This document shows positions 1-20,302 of a stretch of 64,000 nt of DNA, one piece after another; the first letter of the stretch is position 1, and each line of letters opens with the position of its first letter. A model generated the notes under the pieces. The model was not told the origin of the DNA, searched no databases, and saw only the letters and a list, made by a program, of their open reading frames with translations. Position numbers and translations under genes: made by a program. This DNA comes from Pagrus major (taxonomy: Eukaryota; Chordata; Actinopteri; Spariformes; Sparidae), in NCBI RefSeq assembly GCF_040436345.1, contig NC_133223.1:20981613-21045612 (forward strand). Reading direction: 5' to 3'.

Positions 1-280
1 AACACTAAGGTCCTATAAGCCATAGAGGACTCCCCAATGGGTGTGTGTTAGAATCGATGGTTTGTGCAATATGTAACATTTTTTACGAATGACCCTTGAA
101 TATACGGAACTGAACATGAATACTACTATATGGTTGACTGTGACGCATGTCTACATAATCTGCATGTAAAATGTAGAATGACGTGTGTTAAATGCAGTGA
201 CACATAGCCCAAGAAAAAAATCTCTTTTAAGACAATAAAGTATATGTTATCACATCACACCACATCACATTGCACTGCAT

Positions 281-349
281 CGTATCGTATCGTATCGTAT
301 CGTATCGTATCGTATCGTATCGTATCGTGTCGTGTTGTGTCGTATCGTA
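281..349. repeat. Pentanucleotide (CGTAT)n satellite
   Basis: About nine tandem CGTAT units run from 281 and decay into CGTGT/TTGTG variants by about 349. The run sits about 100 bases before a SINE-type tail. Confidence 0.9.
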
Positions 350-446
350 ACACGTCACAATGCAAGTATCGTATTGTCAAAACAGCACAGTCAGTTTCTT
401 TACTGTAGCCCTGATTTAGTTGTTTGTTTAGTAGGGATGCAATTGT

Positions 447-494
447 TGTAAGCAGCTTTGGACAAAAGCGTCTGTCAACTAAATACAATATAAT
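447..494 (+). mobile_element. 3' tail of a teleost SINE-like repeat
   Basis: The segment reads GCTTTGGACAAAAGCGTCTG followed by an AAATAC-rich end. It matches the widespread fish repeat core in which a tail promotes 'gctttggataaaagcgtctgc' and then A-rich DNA. A reverse-oriented copy of the same core occurs at about 40300-40345. The family name is inferred from general knowledge of fish repeats. Confidence 0.55.
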
Positions 495-1670
495 GTGATT
501 AAAACATATGAATATGAATGGAGATTTTACTTGGGCTGCAATTCTCACTTTCTTCACACCTTCCTGCTGTGTTTACATCCTCTCCCGCCACTCGGCCAAA
601 TCTTCCTGTCATCCCTGTTACCCTCCCCTGACCTCCTCTCTCCTCATCTATGGACTTTCTCTCTTCCTCATCTCTCATCAACTCACCCCCTCTGTGTCCC
701 TCCCTGCGTTCTTTAAAAGCCACGTCCCTCTGTCCTTTCTTTCAGCTCCACTCATCAGAGGTCACTGTTGTTTTTCTCTGATTCTAGTTGTCTGTATGCA
801 TGTGTGTGACTGTGAGTGTGTAAGAGTATCCTCTTGTTAGCCCATTTCTGTGTTTACCTTTGAGCACCCAGGGTAATCATATTGTCACAGCCTATTTCAG
901 GATGCCCACTCAACCTCTCTCCATCCGCTTCTCTGCCTCACTTGCGCTTTTCCACCCGTCTCTTAAAGTCTTCGACTTTATTGTGCTTCATTTTGTTCTC
1001 CTTTTTTTAATTCACCTGTCTGTCTTTCTCTATCCTCTTTTCTGTTTTGCTTGTTGTTTGCCTCTCTTGGTTTTTCTCCCTCTTTCATTCCTTCCTCTCT
1101 CTCTCGCTCTCTCTCTTTCTCACTCGTCCTCCTCCCCTTTTGCTTTCTCTCCCTCTTTCTGCCCAAAGCTCTGCAGCCCAGCTGGCATGGTTTTCTAGTG
1201 GTGTAGTAAAATATAAATATAATAAGGACGTTTTTGAGCTGGTGAATCCATTCTGAGCAGAGAAACATCACCACAGAGCCCACAGATGTGGCACACGCTC
1301 AGGAGAGAGAGAGACAGAGAGGGATGGCGAGAGGGAGGAGGAGAAAAAAATCCCTCATTTGACATGGAGAGAGTGCAGCAGGAGCACTGAAAGCATTATT
1401 GTTGGCATTACCCAGCTACCGGACTTGTTATTAGGACACTTCATACAAATTTGACTCAAGTCTTCGTCAACAATCTTCAAGCAAGTCTCTGATCTTGAAT
1501 CTCAGTCAGCCCTCAGGTCTTATTTTAAGACTAGTAGGAACGTTAGAAAATATATCAATATGTAATTAATAAATATGCCATCCAAGTGCAATTATGTAAA
1601 GCTGAAACTGCTCCCTGAGGTAGAAGTTTTCCCAGCTGCAGCTTCTTTTAAACTGTTACGTTAGTATCAG

Positions 1671-2056
1671 TAAAGGGTAACTCCACCAATTTTACACATT
1701 AAAGTGTGTTTACAGGTCTTGGGAAGTACTCCTGCATGTGTGAAAAAAGTAGCATAAAGCCTTTTGTGGCTCCAGAGGAAGCCGCATGGGTAATGTAGGT
1801 GTCAGATTTTGAAAAGGAAGAAGAATGTGTAGAATAAATTCATTTGTTTTGAACCTTTTCGTAATGAGTCCAACAGTGTTAAAGGAGTGCAATGCAGACC
1901 TGCATTAGTGACATCACTGGAGGCAATTATTCAGATCACATGCAGCTTCCTCCGGAGCCACAAAAGGTTTTATACTACTTTTTTCACGTATGCAGTAGTA
2001 CCTCCCACGACCTGTCAACACACTTTAATGCGTGAAATTGGTGGAGTTACCCTTTA
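1671..2056. mobile_element. Foldback-type MITE with about 120-bp terminal inverted repeats
   Basis: The left end begins TAAAGGGTAACTCCACCAAT and the right end is its reverse complement, ending GGAGTTACCCTTTAA. Similarity continues inward for about 120 bases on each side, including a shared block coding AAAAAAGTAG and CCTTTTGTGGCTCC. The whole unit is about 385 bp with only about 140 bp of unpaired centre. No coding capacity is seen. The flanking TA is a possible target duplication. Confidence 0.8.
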
Positions 2057-4224
2057 ATTGTGGTTAGCTCATGGACTTCTCTTTTTTTCTCCTATTTTCA
2101 AAGCAAATAGTTTGTCTTTTTTTTTTCAATCGAGGATGGACAGAAATGTTCTGAGAAGCAGTGTGTGTCTTTGCACATTTAAGTGTGTTAATTGTGTGAT
2201 TGCATAAGACTGTTTGCTTATAATGCAATTTTGTACTCATGCATTAATCCTCAACTAAATGTTGCATGTGTAAACTGTGCTTCTGTGTGTGTACATCTGA
2301 CGACCTATGTCTGTGGCTACCTGCGTGCTTGCCTACCACCAAGCATATGTGTTTAGTGTCAGAGCGCAGCATTCTTGAGTCCCCTGGGCAGCTCTTTGTT
2401 TGCTTTAGCCATGCGGTGGCTAGCCTAGCCCGCTAACTCCAAGACACATTTAGCCTGTGCTCCACTTTTATATCATCCTGCTTTTATTTTCCTTCTGTCT
2501 GCTGCTCTCTGACCAAACACGCTGCACTCAACTGGCCTTTAGCAGCGAGGCTAGTATCGGTGCCACTCTCATCCGCTGATCGACAGATTTGGTCATTGTG
2601 GTTTTCACTGGCTGCCATGTTAGCTCCGGCTAAGCTCCTAAACTGCTCGCACCGGCCAAGTAGCACTCGCTGCCAAAAATGTATGGCGAAATTTGGAAGA
2701 AGGAAGTGTTATATACAGACAGAACCACTCTGATGTGAAGAAGCCTAGTATGGTGTTAGGTGTTTATTGTGGTCTTGGGTTGGATGCCGGAGTGTGTGGA
2801 GTGACAGAAGGAGGAGGAGGAGGAGGAGGAAGAGGGATGGTGGTTTTAGCCACCAGCTGTTGTTACCTTGAGCGTAACGTCCTTTAACCCCCATTACAGT
2901 GAAGTACCACAAGCCACAAACACGCTAGCTTCCACTGAGTGCAAAACAACCCAAACTCACTTGTTTACCAGCTAATGTGCCATGTATTCACTCTCTCTTA
3001 CTCATTCAACCCCACTGCCATCTTTCTTTCTTTCATCAACTTCTCCATTCTCAAACCCTTTGTACATTTTTCTCACGCTCTCTCATTATCGCTCTCTCTT
3101 TCTGTATCATACTTTTTCACATCTATTTCGATTCATCTCCATCTTTTCTTTCATCTGTGTCTTCTTCCTTTTGCCCCACTCAGAGCCTTTGTTGGTTAGG
3201 GCGCTGGGTATGCGTGGGTAACCCCGATGCCCATGTAAAGGCCCTGTGCTGTGGACTCATAGAGCCCCAGTGCCAGTAGATGAAAGCAGGGAGAGATTGT
3301 GGGGCTGGCACCCATCTCCCTCTGTCCTGCCACCGTGGCCTCTTATTTCACAGAGAAAATTAATAACTTTAACAAACATCAATGAGCGAGGGCCTGATGC
3401 TCGGTTGGCTCGTCGGCTGGCCTGGTGTATGTGTGAGCGTGTACTGTGCACACATGGCTGGATGTGTGTATTTTTTGCTTGTGCGTTTTCGGGCCTGCAC
3501 ATGTGTGTTTGAGCTCGTACCTCGTACCTTACAGTATGTGAACCATTACAGTAGAGGCATATACAGTATAAGACAGGTTGATGAATATTAACAGAGATAG
3601 AAGATTTTTGGGGATGTGTGTGTCTGATTGTTGTGTGCTTGAAAGGCCATGGTGTCCTTTCTTGAGGCGAGGAGGAACTGAAAGACGGATGGATGAAGGG
3701 AGGAATGGATGGATGGATGGGAGAATGTGACCACTTCTGAGGCATTGTCGACAGCCACGCTGAATAGGCAGCCGGCCTGCCTGGAGCCACGCCCGTATTT
3801 ATGATCTTCAAAGGAAGGATGACACACACACGCACACACACTCACGCACAAACCACAAAATGTTGATAGTTACAGGAAAACATATGCCTTCTGCAAACGT
3901 GGGTACACAGATATTTGCATATGGATTTCTGCTCAAGCACGCACACATCCTTTGTACACATGTAGAAACAGAATTGCTAATTGAGGCAGACACATATCAA
4001 CACATATACTATATGTGATGGGTCACAGTAGCTCTGAAGTTGGGTCTTAACTACAGTGACGCACCTTAAACCTTTGCAATGCCTTACATATACCAGCATC
4101 CACATGGCAACTGTGGCAAAGCTGCCTGCAAGGCGCTGGCTTGCTCATTGGTCGCAGTTTGGGGTTCAGTGTCTGGCTCAAGAACATTTACTGTGAACAG
4201 GCCGGAGCAAGAGGTTGACCTACC

Positions 4225-4480
4225 AACCATTAAAGATATAATATGTAATGTTTCTGCATTGCAATGTCTGAAAACGACTAGACCGTTGTTGTATATTTTG
4301 TGAGTTGTTTACAAAATGTTTCCAACTCCATTCAGACTGAGAGAAATCTGTCATTTTACTCAAGGCAATGTTGTGTTTTCATTTGCTTAACCTGAATAGG
4401 TCTTTTAAAAATGAAGACAACAACTCCCATGATACAACGCTACTGACATGCTTTGTTTTGTTTTACTGCATGCGGTAGAA
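4225..4480. mobile_element. Copy of a repeat also found in ihh intron 2
   Basis: It contains AAAGATATAATATGTAATGT, AATCTGTCATTTTACTCAA and GAAGACAACAACTCCCATGA. The same blocks occur in the same order at 9792-10137, inside an ihh intron. No coding capacity is seen. The class is unknown, though the length and lack of ORF suggest a non-autonomous element. Confidence 0.65.
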
Positions 4481-4494
4481 ATTACATACGGTGC

Positions 4495-4840
4495 GTTTAA
4501 AGGAATAGTTTGATGTTTCGGCATAAATTAATCTCTTTATGGCAGCCTTAGATCAGAAGATGAAGATGTACGGTAAATATGGTAAATATGAAGCTACCAA
4601 GAGCAACTGAATAGCTTAGCTAAGACTAAAAACAGATAGAAACAGCTAGCCTAGCTCATTCTGAAGCATTGACTATAATGATAGTGGATAGAGCCACAGT
4701 GACATCACCCATAGGTGTCTGAAGACGCAGAATGAAGTGAGTGGTACCGGCTGTCACCATCTTGGCAGCGCCTGACTCCAACTAAATCGCAGCTAATAAG
4801 GCAAAGAGGTGGAGCATGGGTGGAGCGGAAGCAAGCTTAG
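4495..4840 (+). mobile_element. Teleost interspersed repeat cluster
   Basis: It begins TTTAAAGGAATAGTTTGATG and continues through GGTAAATATGAAGCTACCA and AACAGCTAGCCTAGCTC, a combination common in fish non-coding DNA. A second repeat block follows directly (TGACATCACCCATAGGTGTC, then CATCTTGGCAGCGCCTGAC). A reverse-oriented copy of the first block lies at 5985-6170 and a broken copy at about 62600-63110. Confidence 0.6.
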
Positions 4841-5984
4841 TTAGTTAAACAAGCCCATCTAACTGGAAGCTACCAACCTAGCTAACACTAACAAGCTACC
4901 TGTGTTCACACATAAAGAGAAGAGAGTTTCACCTTACTTGCGTGAGTTTGATTGCCCCTAATAGCGGGCAACAACCGGCACCGAGGGTGTGTGTGTTTGT
5001 GTTCAGTTTTTTTTTCAGTCTCTGAATAAAGTTGGCTCCGTTTCTTTCTGTTATCCTGCAGTGTCTTTTCTTTTGCCCATCTCTTATCTGTATATTTATG
5101 AAGTTAAGTAAATTTCCCCTCCAATCAAGAATCAACTAACAAAGAAAACACTACATTACAAAGGATTTTGAAAACCTCCGCGGTTCATTAATGCAGACAG
5201 GTTGAGAACCAAGAGTGAAGATAAATCAATTTTTTGATCCCAAATGTTTAAAAAACAAACTTTGTGCTCATCTCGACTCTGGGTGCTTATTCCTCCACAG
5301 CAGTCTCCTCCAGAGCTCGCTAGCTCCAGCAGCTGTCTGCCAGTTAACGCTAACAGAGTCACTCATTAATCCAAAACACTGGCATTTTTCCCTCAGCTCC
5401 GGTCTGTTAGACCAATTAACCCCACAGTATCAAAAGGCACCAATACCACAGATGCAGCCGGGAGGTGAAGATCAGTGACTCGAATTAGTTGATGTGAAGC
5501 CGAGCAGACACTTAGAGAGGCTACGCCCTTAGTTATACATAAACGCCTTAATATAATTTGAACAAGGGAGTTAAAAGTTCTCTCCGTATTGTTGTCATGA
5601 CCAGAAGATAAGCTATAGAGACCAAAAGTTTCTTTTGTACCAGTATTATGAGGATTGACTTGCTTTTGGAGCCAGCCTCAAGTGGTCATTCGGGGAACTA
5701 CAGTTTTTAATACATCTGTGTTAGCTTTGCGTTGTCTGAAGGTAACAAAATCCACCTACCTGCACCTCTTAAGTTCAGTAATTATGTTATATCAAGTTGT
5801 TTTTTCACAGGGGTCATGTCCTGGACTAGTTCTTGGCCAGGAGCAGGGACTTCCTGAAGTCTTGTCGTCACTGTACGGTTGGCAGCCAACCAGTGGAAAC
5901 TCCAAGAAGTTACTTCCCCTGCCAAGGAATAGCCATTTAAACAAATCAGTGTTTGTGCGGATTAAACAACCAAGATATAATGTG

Positions 5985-6170
5985 TTAATTAGTAACTTTT
6001 CGAGGTGCTAGTAGGCAATTTTGTTAGCTTTGGATGGAGCCAGGTTAGCCGTTTCCCTTCTGCTTTGAGTCTTTGTGCTAAGCTAAGCTAACAGGCTGCT
6101 GGCTGTAGTCTTGTACTTACCGGACAGGCATGTGAGTGGTATCTGCGTACGTCACAACACACCAGGGCAA
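5985..6170 (-). mobile_element. Reverse copy of the fish repeat seen at 4495
   Basis: The blocks GTGTTAATTAGTAAC, GGAGCCAGGTTAGCCGTTTC and GCTAAGCTAAGCTAAC are the reverse complement of the family that starts AAAGGAATAGTTTGA. With the forward copy at 4495 it brackets about 1.2 kb of unrecognised DNA. Confidence 0.55.
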
Positions 6171-6660
6171 TGATGACTGAATGGTTAAAACTGACTCCAT
6201 TGTCACCAAAAAACAAAGAGCATCTCCATATTTCAAAGCATTCCCATCTTACAAAGCTTACATTAAAACACTGACACCTCTATATGACCAATTTCGATGT
6301 CTCTTAACTGGCCCGTTCCTCCAGAGCAGGAACGTTCTAATGAATTTACACAAGTGTCAGTCGATGTTCTATTTCAGCTAAAGGGTAAACACGGCTATAG
6401 ATGGCTGTTTACCGTGTGTGAATCTCTCTCTTTGCTTTTCTCTGTCCCGTCGAGAGACATGAAACGCGGTGGGGCAGCAGAAATACTTTATGGTGTTTGC
6501 CCTCGCAAATAATAAAACATAAATTGTGGAAACCCTCAGCCTTGTACAGTTCAGCTCATTCAAAGGAGGCTGCCCCGAGAAACAGGGGTGAGACCGCTGA
6601 TTTTCTGCTGGCAAATATTTGAAGAGCTAATTTGGAGGGGCTGGGTTTGCTGCCGTTAAA

Positions 6661-6662
<2 letters not shown>

Positions 6663-6710
<48 letters not shown>
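6663..6710. repeat. (GT)n microsatellite
   Basis: Uninterrupted GT dinucleotides for about 48 bases. Confidence 0.95.
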
Positions 6711-6711
<1 letters not shown>

Positions 6712-7160
6712 AGCCACATGTACTCAGCTCTGCCGGGGATCCAGACAGCCAAAAGTTATTAAATTCAAGATGCAATTTATCCATTTTAGGAAAGTTATTA
6801 ATCTTGTCAATTAATTGGGTCAATTGTCTAGACTGATTGGAGCGGCTGTAAATCAGCCAATCATAGATTGAGTCAGTCAGCAAGTCAAACAATCTTTGTG
6901 ACTGTCAGTCAGTCCACCTGCCACACATCCAGGCGACCAGTTGTAAATTACCCCATCACACAATCAGTCAGTCAACCAGTGACCCTTGATCTTATTTGAT
7001 ATTGGAATGCAGCCAGAAAAAAAAACAACACTAGTGGCTGCATACTCCAGGAAATTGATTGGTTTAATTGATCCTGATGGCCTGTTGTTTACAGTCTAAA
7101 ACAAAAAAGAAAAAAAAGGGGGGAAAAATGGGGTTGGGAGCATCCAGAGCTGTCAAGGGC

Positions 7161-7193
<33 letters not shown>
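7161..7193. repeat. (ACAG)n microsatellite in the ihh upstream region
   Basis: About eight ACAG/CAGA units in a row. Confidence 0.9.
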
Positions 7194-7800
7194 GACAACA
7201 ACTGGAAATGCGAAGTGGCAGCAATAAAGGGCAACGCTTTGTGTTTGCTGCTTGCCTCCCTGCCTGCCAGCAGAGTGTGGACAGGACTCTCCAGTGCGCC
7301 CGGGCTGTCCCCAGGAGGGGCGGGGTGGGTGGCAGTGTAGGGACAGAGGCAGGAGAGGGAGAGGAGAGAGAGAGGAGGGCAGGACTGGCAGGGTGCGGTC
7401 TGAAGTGGCAACAGATCGTTTTGGATCACTCAAACCCTTTCAATTCAACTGGAAAGCTGCAGCTTGTTGCGCGCCGGCCGCATATGGAGAGGGAACAGCT
7501 TTGAATCCAGAGAGGGCACCAACCAAACAGCAGGCGACAGTGGCTGATGTTGTGACAGTTTCCCAGAGCAGGAAAGAAAAGAGAGGGAGAGAAACCACAA
7601 CACTGCAACTTGGATATCAGTCACCACTCTCTCTCTTTAACTCTCTCACCCACCAAATCGACTTTGAACCTGTTTGTTTAAATACACGGACTTTACAGCC
7701 TGCACACTTACTGTTGATTCTGTGCGGCGGAGGGAGCGAACTTTTCTCAATTGGGCTCATTTTTTGTTTTGGAGCAGCTCAAAACTTTTTTGGTGTCCTC

Positions 7801-7911
7801 ATGGTTCCCGGTGCAGCCGAGGTGCTGAGCTTCTTCAATCCGAGCTTTTCGGACGTGATGTCGCGGCTGTCACGGACGATGGAGTCGGGAACTGAACCGG
7901 GGAGGTACTGA
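7801..7911 (+). CDS. Upstream ORF in the ihh leader
   Basis: An ATG at 7801 opens a 36-codon frame that stops at TGA 7909-7911, 44 bases before the ihh ATG. The frame has further in-frame ATGs (7858, 7879). The frame stays open upstream to about 7252, but that longer translation resembles no known protein. If the leader extends this far, ribosomes would meet this short frame first, so it could lower Ihh translation. It may equally be an unused frame in GC-rich leader DNA. Confidence 0.35.
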   Translation: MVPGAAEVLSFFNPSFSDVMSRLSRTMESGTEPGRY

Positions 7912-7955
7912 AGACATCTCTCTCCCCCGGGAGAGTCCTCCCTCCCCCCGGGGCG

Positions 7956-15529
<7,574 letters not shown>

Positions 15530-15848
15530 GGACTTCATTCACTCACCTGTATTCAGGAGCACCAAAGCACAGACTGAGGGACCACAAAAGACAATTGATT
15601 TTATAGTGGAAATGTGTTTTTATAGACTCTACTTGCCTGTATTTGCTGTATTCCAACAAACTCCTTTATGTAGCACATGTACAACTGTGTGAAAAAACAA
15701 ATATAGGAGACTGAGGAGATTCATTTTATACTTTTTAAACTAATTCCAGAAGATTACGAGGACTGGAGAGACTGAAATATGACAGAAAATCCCATTTTAG
15801 ATTTAAATACCAACAGAAATGCTGGCATAAGTATTTCTCTCTTTCAAA

Positions 15849-16198
15849 TTAAAGGTGCAATATGTAAGAATCGGCCACCTATCAAAATCAAACTTAAAAC
15901 AAGCCAGGCAGAATAACTGCTATCTGTAGCTGCTGTTAGCTAGTTAGCTTGGTTAGCTGTGCATCTAGCGGTCTGGACTGGAAGCTCGGATCACCAGGGG
16001 AGTGTTGGTGTTTACACTGCTGACACAGGAGCTTTGAGCCAGGAAGGGTCGGGGCTAACTGATTAGCATGCTTACTTCAGTAGATATCGCTGCAACACAA
16101 TACATAACTTAAAAACTGATATTTGTTCAGATTATGTTGATAATTTAATTTAATTTTGGGATGTTTTCAACTGAAATTCTTACATATAGCACCTTTAA
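15849..16198. mobile_element. TTAA-flanked MITE, copy 1
   Basis: The left end TTAAAGGTGCAATATGTAAG is mirrored by the right end CTTACATATAGCACCTTTAA. TTAA at both ends suggests a TTAA target duplication, the piggyBac-like pattern. The interior is rich in GCTAGTTAGC-type words and codes for nothing. Confidence 0.8.
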
Positions 16199-16472
16199 GA
16201 GTTGAACCTCTTTGTCAATATGTTTCCCTTCAGAGCACTTCAGAGATCAAAAACAGGGACTGTGATTCAGAATTCTCTCATTAAAACAAAAGTGTAGTGG
16301 TAAAGTAAGTCAATCAGGTTTCATCATTCATTTTGTACTGTATTCACTGTCATCTTTCAACATTTACACATCTTAAGATCACACCAGAGCTTGAGTTAGA
16401 TGAAAACAGAGAAGAAGTAAACAAGGTGTGATATGAAGCTCTGTACGTACATATTCATACAGTTAAGTCATG

Positions 16473-16778
16473 TTAAAGGTGCAATATGTAAGAATATTAG
16501 TTTAAAAAAAACGTATAACAGACGTCTATGTACTGCTTTGCAGAAGTATTCACGAAAGTTAGCATGCTAACTAGCTAGCCCCGTGCCTGAAAACCTGTTT
16601 CTCCCAGTGGTCCAAAGCTCCTGTACTGAGCTAAGAAGCTAACAGTAGCTACAGCAATGGAGCAGAATACAGTTAGCGGCAGTTAGCAGTCAGCCTTGCT
16701 AGCATGGTGAAATGGCGCCCCCATTTGTTGGCAGAAGGAATTCAACAGGTGGCAAATTCATACATGTTGCACCTTCAA
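16473..16778. mobile_element. TTAA-type MITE, copy 2
   Basis: It begins TTAAAGGTGCAATATGTAAG and ends ATACATGTTGCACCTTCAAG, so the right terminus has decayed. It lies about 275 bases from copy 1 in the same orientation. The interior differs in part, with GCTAACTAGCTAGC and GGCGCCCCCATTTG. Confidence 0.7.
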
Positions 16779-18394
16779 GAAGGAAAGAACGACAACCGCT
16801 TACTAAGAGAATCATCACTGCAGTAAATCCACTTATTCTTTGTCCTTCTTTTATTCAGCCTTTACTGTACATTTGCGAAATAATATTTAAACTGGACAAT
16901 GGGGGAGGAAGTTCTGTGTATGTACTGACTAGCAGGGAATTACCAAACACTTCAACTTACTGTTGTGTGTACTTCAACTTTACAACATCTGTGAAGTACT
17001 GGCCGCAATCTGTTTTTTCCGCGTGTGTCATCTGCTTCCAGTCAACTTGATTGTCTCAAACTAAATCACAGGGTTCATTTACACATCTTCATGTTTTTTT
17101 ATTAGTTATTTTATTTAAACGGTTTTAATTTGTGACATGTTTTTCAGGTCAGTTGTAGCTAGTTAAGGCATACACGACACTCAGGCTGTATTCAACTACT
17201 GTATTAAGCAAAAGCTATGCATCATATTAAATAACAGATAATAAATCTCTTTTGATCTTGAATAGTAAGTGACCTGATAGCTCTCCTTTTGCATGGTCTT
17301 TTTTTGTATTCCATCTATCAGCCAAGACTTGAGACCTAGATTAGCAGAGGTACAGACATTTTGTTTTTCAGCACTATGGGAAGCAGAAGTGATGGATGGC
17401 TGAATGAATATGTTCATGATGTTGTTCAAGTTGACACACAGACTCAAACATCCCAAGTAGGACATCCAAGGCATTATTCTACATACTTTCTAAAGGATTT
17501 GTCACATATGTATATTAAGCTATTGTTGGAGAGACTATTTAAAGATCTATTTTTTAGAAAATAATGTAAACTAATATTATTTTCGGCAACTCTGTGCATA
17601 CTATTTGTATTTGAAACATAAAGTTGTTGTTTTTAAACCAAAACTACTCTGTGCTTTATTTGGTAGCAACATATGTTTCTTAATCACTAAAACACAGGAA
17701 ATGTTTATGTAGTGAGGCCTCTTTTTAGCTACATCACTGACAGAAAAGGGTCAGGCTGTTTTTTTTATCCAGAAACACCGATGTGAGCTAACAGCTGGGT
17801 TTGATTATCCCCTGCTACATGTTGAAACATAAACAGTCTCCGTTGTAAACAGTGATGCATCACAACGGCTGAGACAATGTGAACGCAGCATGAATAGCTG
17901 TGGTTACAGGGTGGGCTGCTGGTTGGTTTCAGTACCACGGACAGCAGCACACAGCAACACTCCTCTTTCCTCCTCATCATGCCTCGAAGTGTTTTTTTCT
18001 TTTATCCAGGATGGAGAGTAAGTCCTTGAACACAGCACTCCCTGCTGGATGCTTCAGGACTTGCAGAGAAGAGAGAGAAATCCACAGATTACAGTTCTTC
18101 CAAATGGTTTAAACACATTTCCTGGAACTATAACTCAATTTATCAAAACACTAAACACAAAACTGAAAACAGTTGTAAATTTTGTCAAAACTCCACAAAT
18201 CAAAGCATCAATTTAAACACTGGTGTGGCACATTTAAACATGTTTTGGCTTTATGAGGCCATGTTATGAAAATTGTGCAGAAATTGTTTCCTTTTCCCCC
18301 TTTTTTTGACATTTAGGGGGGTTCTGTGTCCCAAAATAGGGTTGAATTTCATGATACATACAGTATAAAGACTGTTGTCATACAATATTACATA

Positions 18395-18510
18395 TTACTT
18401 GAATTTTGATACTTAAGTACATTTAATATCAGATACATTTTAAGACTTTTACTCAAGTACTATTGATATGGGAGACTTTCACTTTTACCAAAGTAATATT
18501 TTAACTTGAT
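18395..18510. mobile_element. Fragment of the ACTCAAGTACT fish repeat
   Basis: The blocks TTTTACTCAAGTACTATTGA and TTTCACTTTTACCAAAGTAA match the element nested at 14211-14535. Confidence 0.6.
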
Positions 18511-19592
18511 ATCTTTTGGGTAGCCAAACAAAACTGTAAATAACATTAACTAAAGCTTAATTTGCTTTAAATTGATCATCTATTAATGATGGTTATTATA
18601 AAACATTACTGAAATGTGGGAATTTAGTCTCATGGGGCTTTAAGGGCTCCATAGTTTCCCCCTGTCTGTCCACGCCTTGTAAACAAAGGGAATAGTAGCC
18701 CACTTTATTCCTTCCACAAAAGATCAATAAACAAAGGGAGAGTCAAAGTAATCTTTATTATTATTGGTCAGTTAGGTACAGGAAAAACCTTTTTGTCGTA
18801 TCCCATAGCTCATCTCAGGAGACGGATCCATACAGACACACAGAGCCCCAGACCCAGGTGAAACGCTCACTAAGTTACATATATTTAAAAAAATAAAAAT
18901 ATGAAAGTGATTGTTTTACCTACATGTGCAGGTGAGGCTCTCTAAAATACACATGGAAAACTCATGCACATCTCAAGTGGTTAAAAAACTGAAAACCATT
19001 ACAAAAATCCATCCACCTGGGTCTGGTGGTTCAAAATGTTTTCTCTATGTGTCCTGTCTCCACTTAATAATGTTTATCTCCGGTTGGACCACGATACCCC
19101 GGCAACATTCTGAGGCAAGCAATTATAATCAGGACTGATTTAAAAGAGGGGAATGGTGGAAAAAAACACAAAGTAACTGCAACCAACCCTCTTACTGAGA
19201 TGAAACGAAATAAATAATAAATAAATCAAACAAAATTGCCTCAAAAGTGCCCCAAGTATCATCGTCGTCAAATTAAGGGTGTTCACACAACAACACATGG
19301 GAATTCAGCATGCTCACAGTAACACACATACAGATATGAATGTCTTTATAGAATATGTATCTGTCATCACAGCTTGGCAAAATTACACTTATACACAACG
19401 AATGCACAATAACACCTGGAACCATAATACCAGCCAGTGGGAAAAGACCCAAATACGTTTTTGAGTTGTCTTTGTCCAGTCGGGGAAAAAACTTCCTGTA
19501 AAACTGACGACCTCATCCCCTGGTAGGTGGCGGTGATATCGTCCAATAACAATAGCCTATAGATAAAGAATTTATGTTCCCAAACAACCCAT

Positions 19593-19594
<2 letters not shown>

Positions 19595-19629
<35 letters not shown>
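19595..19629. repeat. (CA)n microsatellite
   Basis: Uninterrupted CA dinucleotides for about 35 bases. Confidence 0.93.
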
Positions 19630-19633
<4 letters not shown>

Positions 19634-20302
19634 ATCGCAAACATTTTCTCCCACACTTATTACATGTTAGTAACATCATGATAAATCTCTTTTGAGTCGG
19701 TGACTAGATGGATGACTGGAACGTGAGATAGTTTGAACTACCTACAGTTAAGCGGCTGTGTCGAGAGCAGTAAACCTGACAGAAGTACAAAACACTCCAT
19801 AACATCCTAAGTTGGCAATTATGTTGACATAGTTACATTAGGCTATATGTAATCATTGCTTGGCAGCATACAAAAATAAAAGAAGTTGCTCTGGTGCATA
19901 TTCTGAATCATCTGCATTTGAGTTTCTCTATGCAAACGGAAGGAATTGTTTTCGGCACATTATTATTTTTTTTCGAAAAACAAATGAGGCTGGCTCAGTT
20001 ATTATATATTTGATTAGGATTAGGGTGTAACCATATCTGCCTAACTATTATTATACTACCAGTAGCAGCGTCTCGTTGTTGTGTAGTTTGTCGGCCGGCT
20101 ATGAAGCGAGCCTGGGTAATGCATATTTGGAATCCCTTGTGAAAAAAGAAAATCCTTGAAAAGATTTTTCACACGCCCGCCCCACACAAGTTCACACAGA
20201 TTCAAACAACAAGGAATAAAAAACACGACTGTTTAAAAAAAAATGAAAACAGTCATGTTTTTCTATTCTATAAGACTCTAGGACCAGTATTTCTTCCTTT
20301 CA

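Larger units (their letters stand above)
1..7100. other. Intergenic DNA upstream of ihh, no gene seen
   Basis: No open frame here resembles a known protein and none joins into a spliced gene. The longer frames are translations of pyrimidine-rich or GT-rich DNA. The stretch holds a pentanucleotide satellite, a SINE-type tail, a foldback element at 1671-2056, several teleost repeats between 4225 and 6170, and a GT microsatellite near 6663. Ihh control elements may lie here but none can be named from sequence. Confidence 0.6.
7100..7955 (+). promoter_or_regulatory. ihh: Probable ihh promoter and 5' leader
   Basis: GC content and CpG frequency rise here compared with the flanking DNA, directly before the ihh start codon. 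It includes a (CAGA)n tract at 7161-7193, a GGGGCGGGG-type GC box near 7315, and an upstream open reading frame at 7801-7911. No convincing TATA box could be tied to a start site, so the transcription start is not placed. Confidence 0.5.

Noticed and set aside
7252..7911. Long frame of 219 codons in front of ihh as a gene
   Set aside because: It reads through GC-rich leader DNA and microsatellite flanks, resembles no family, and only its last 36 codons matter as a possible uORF.
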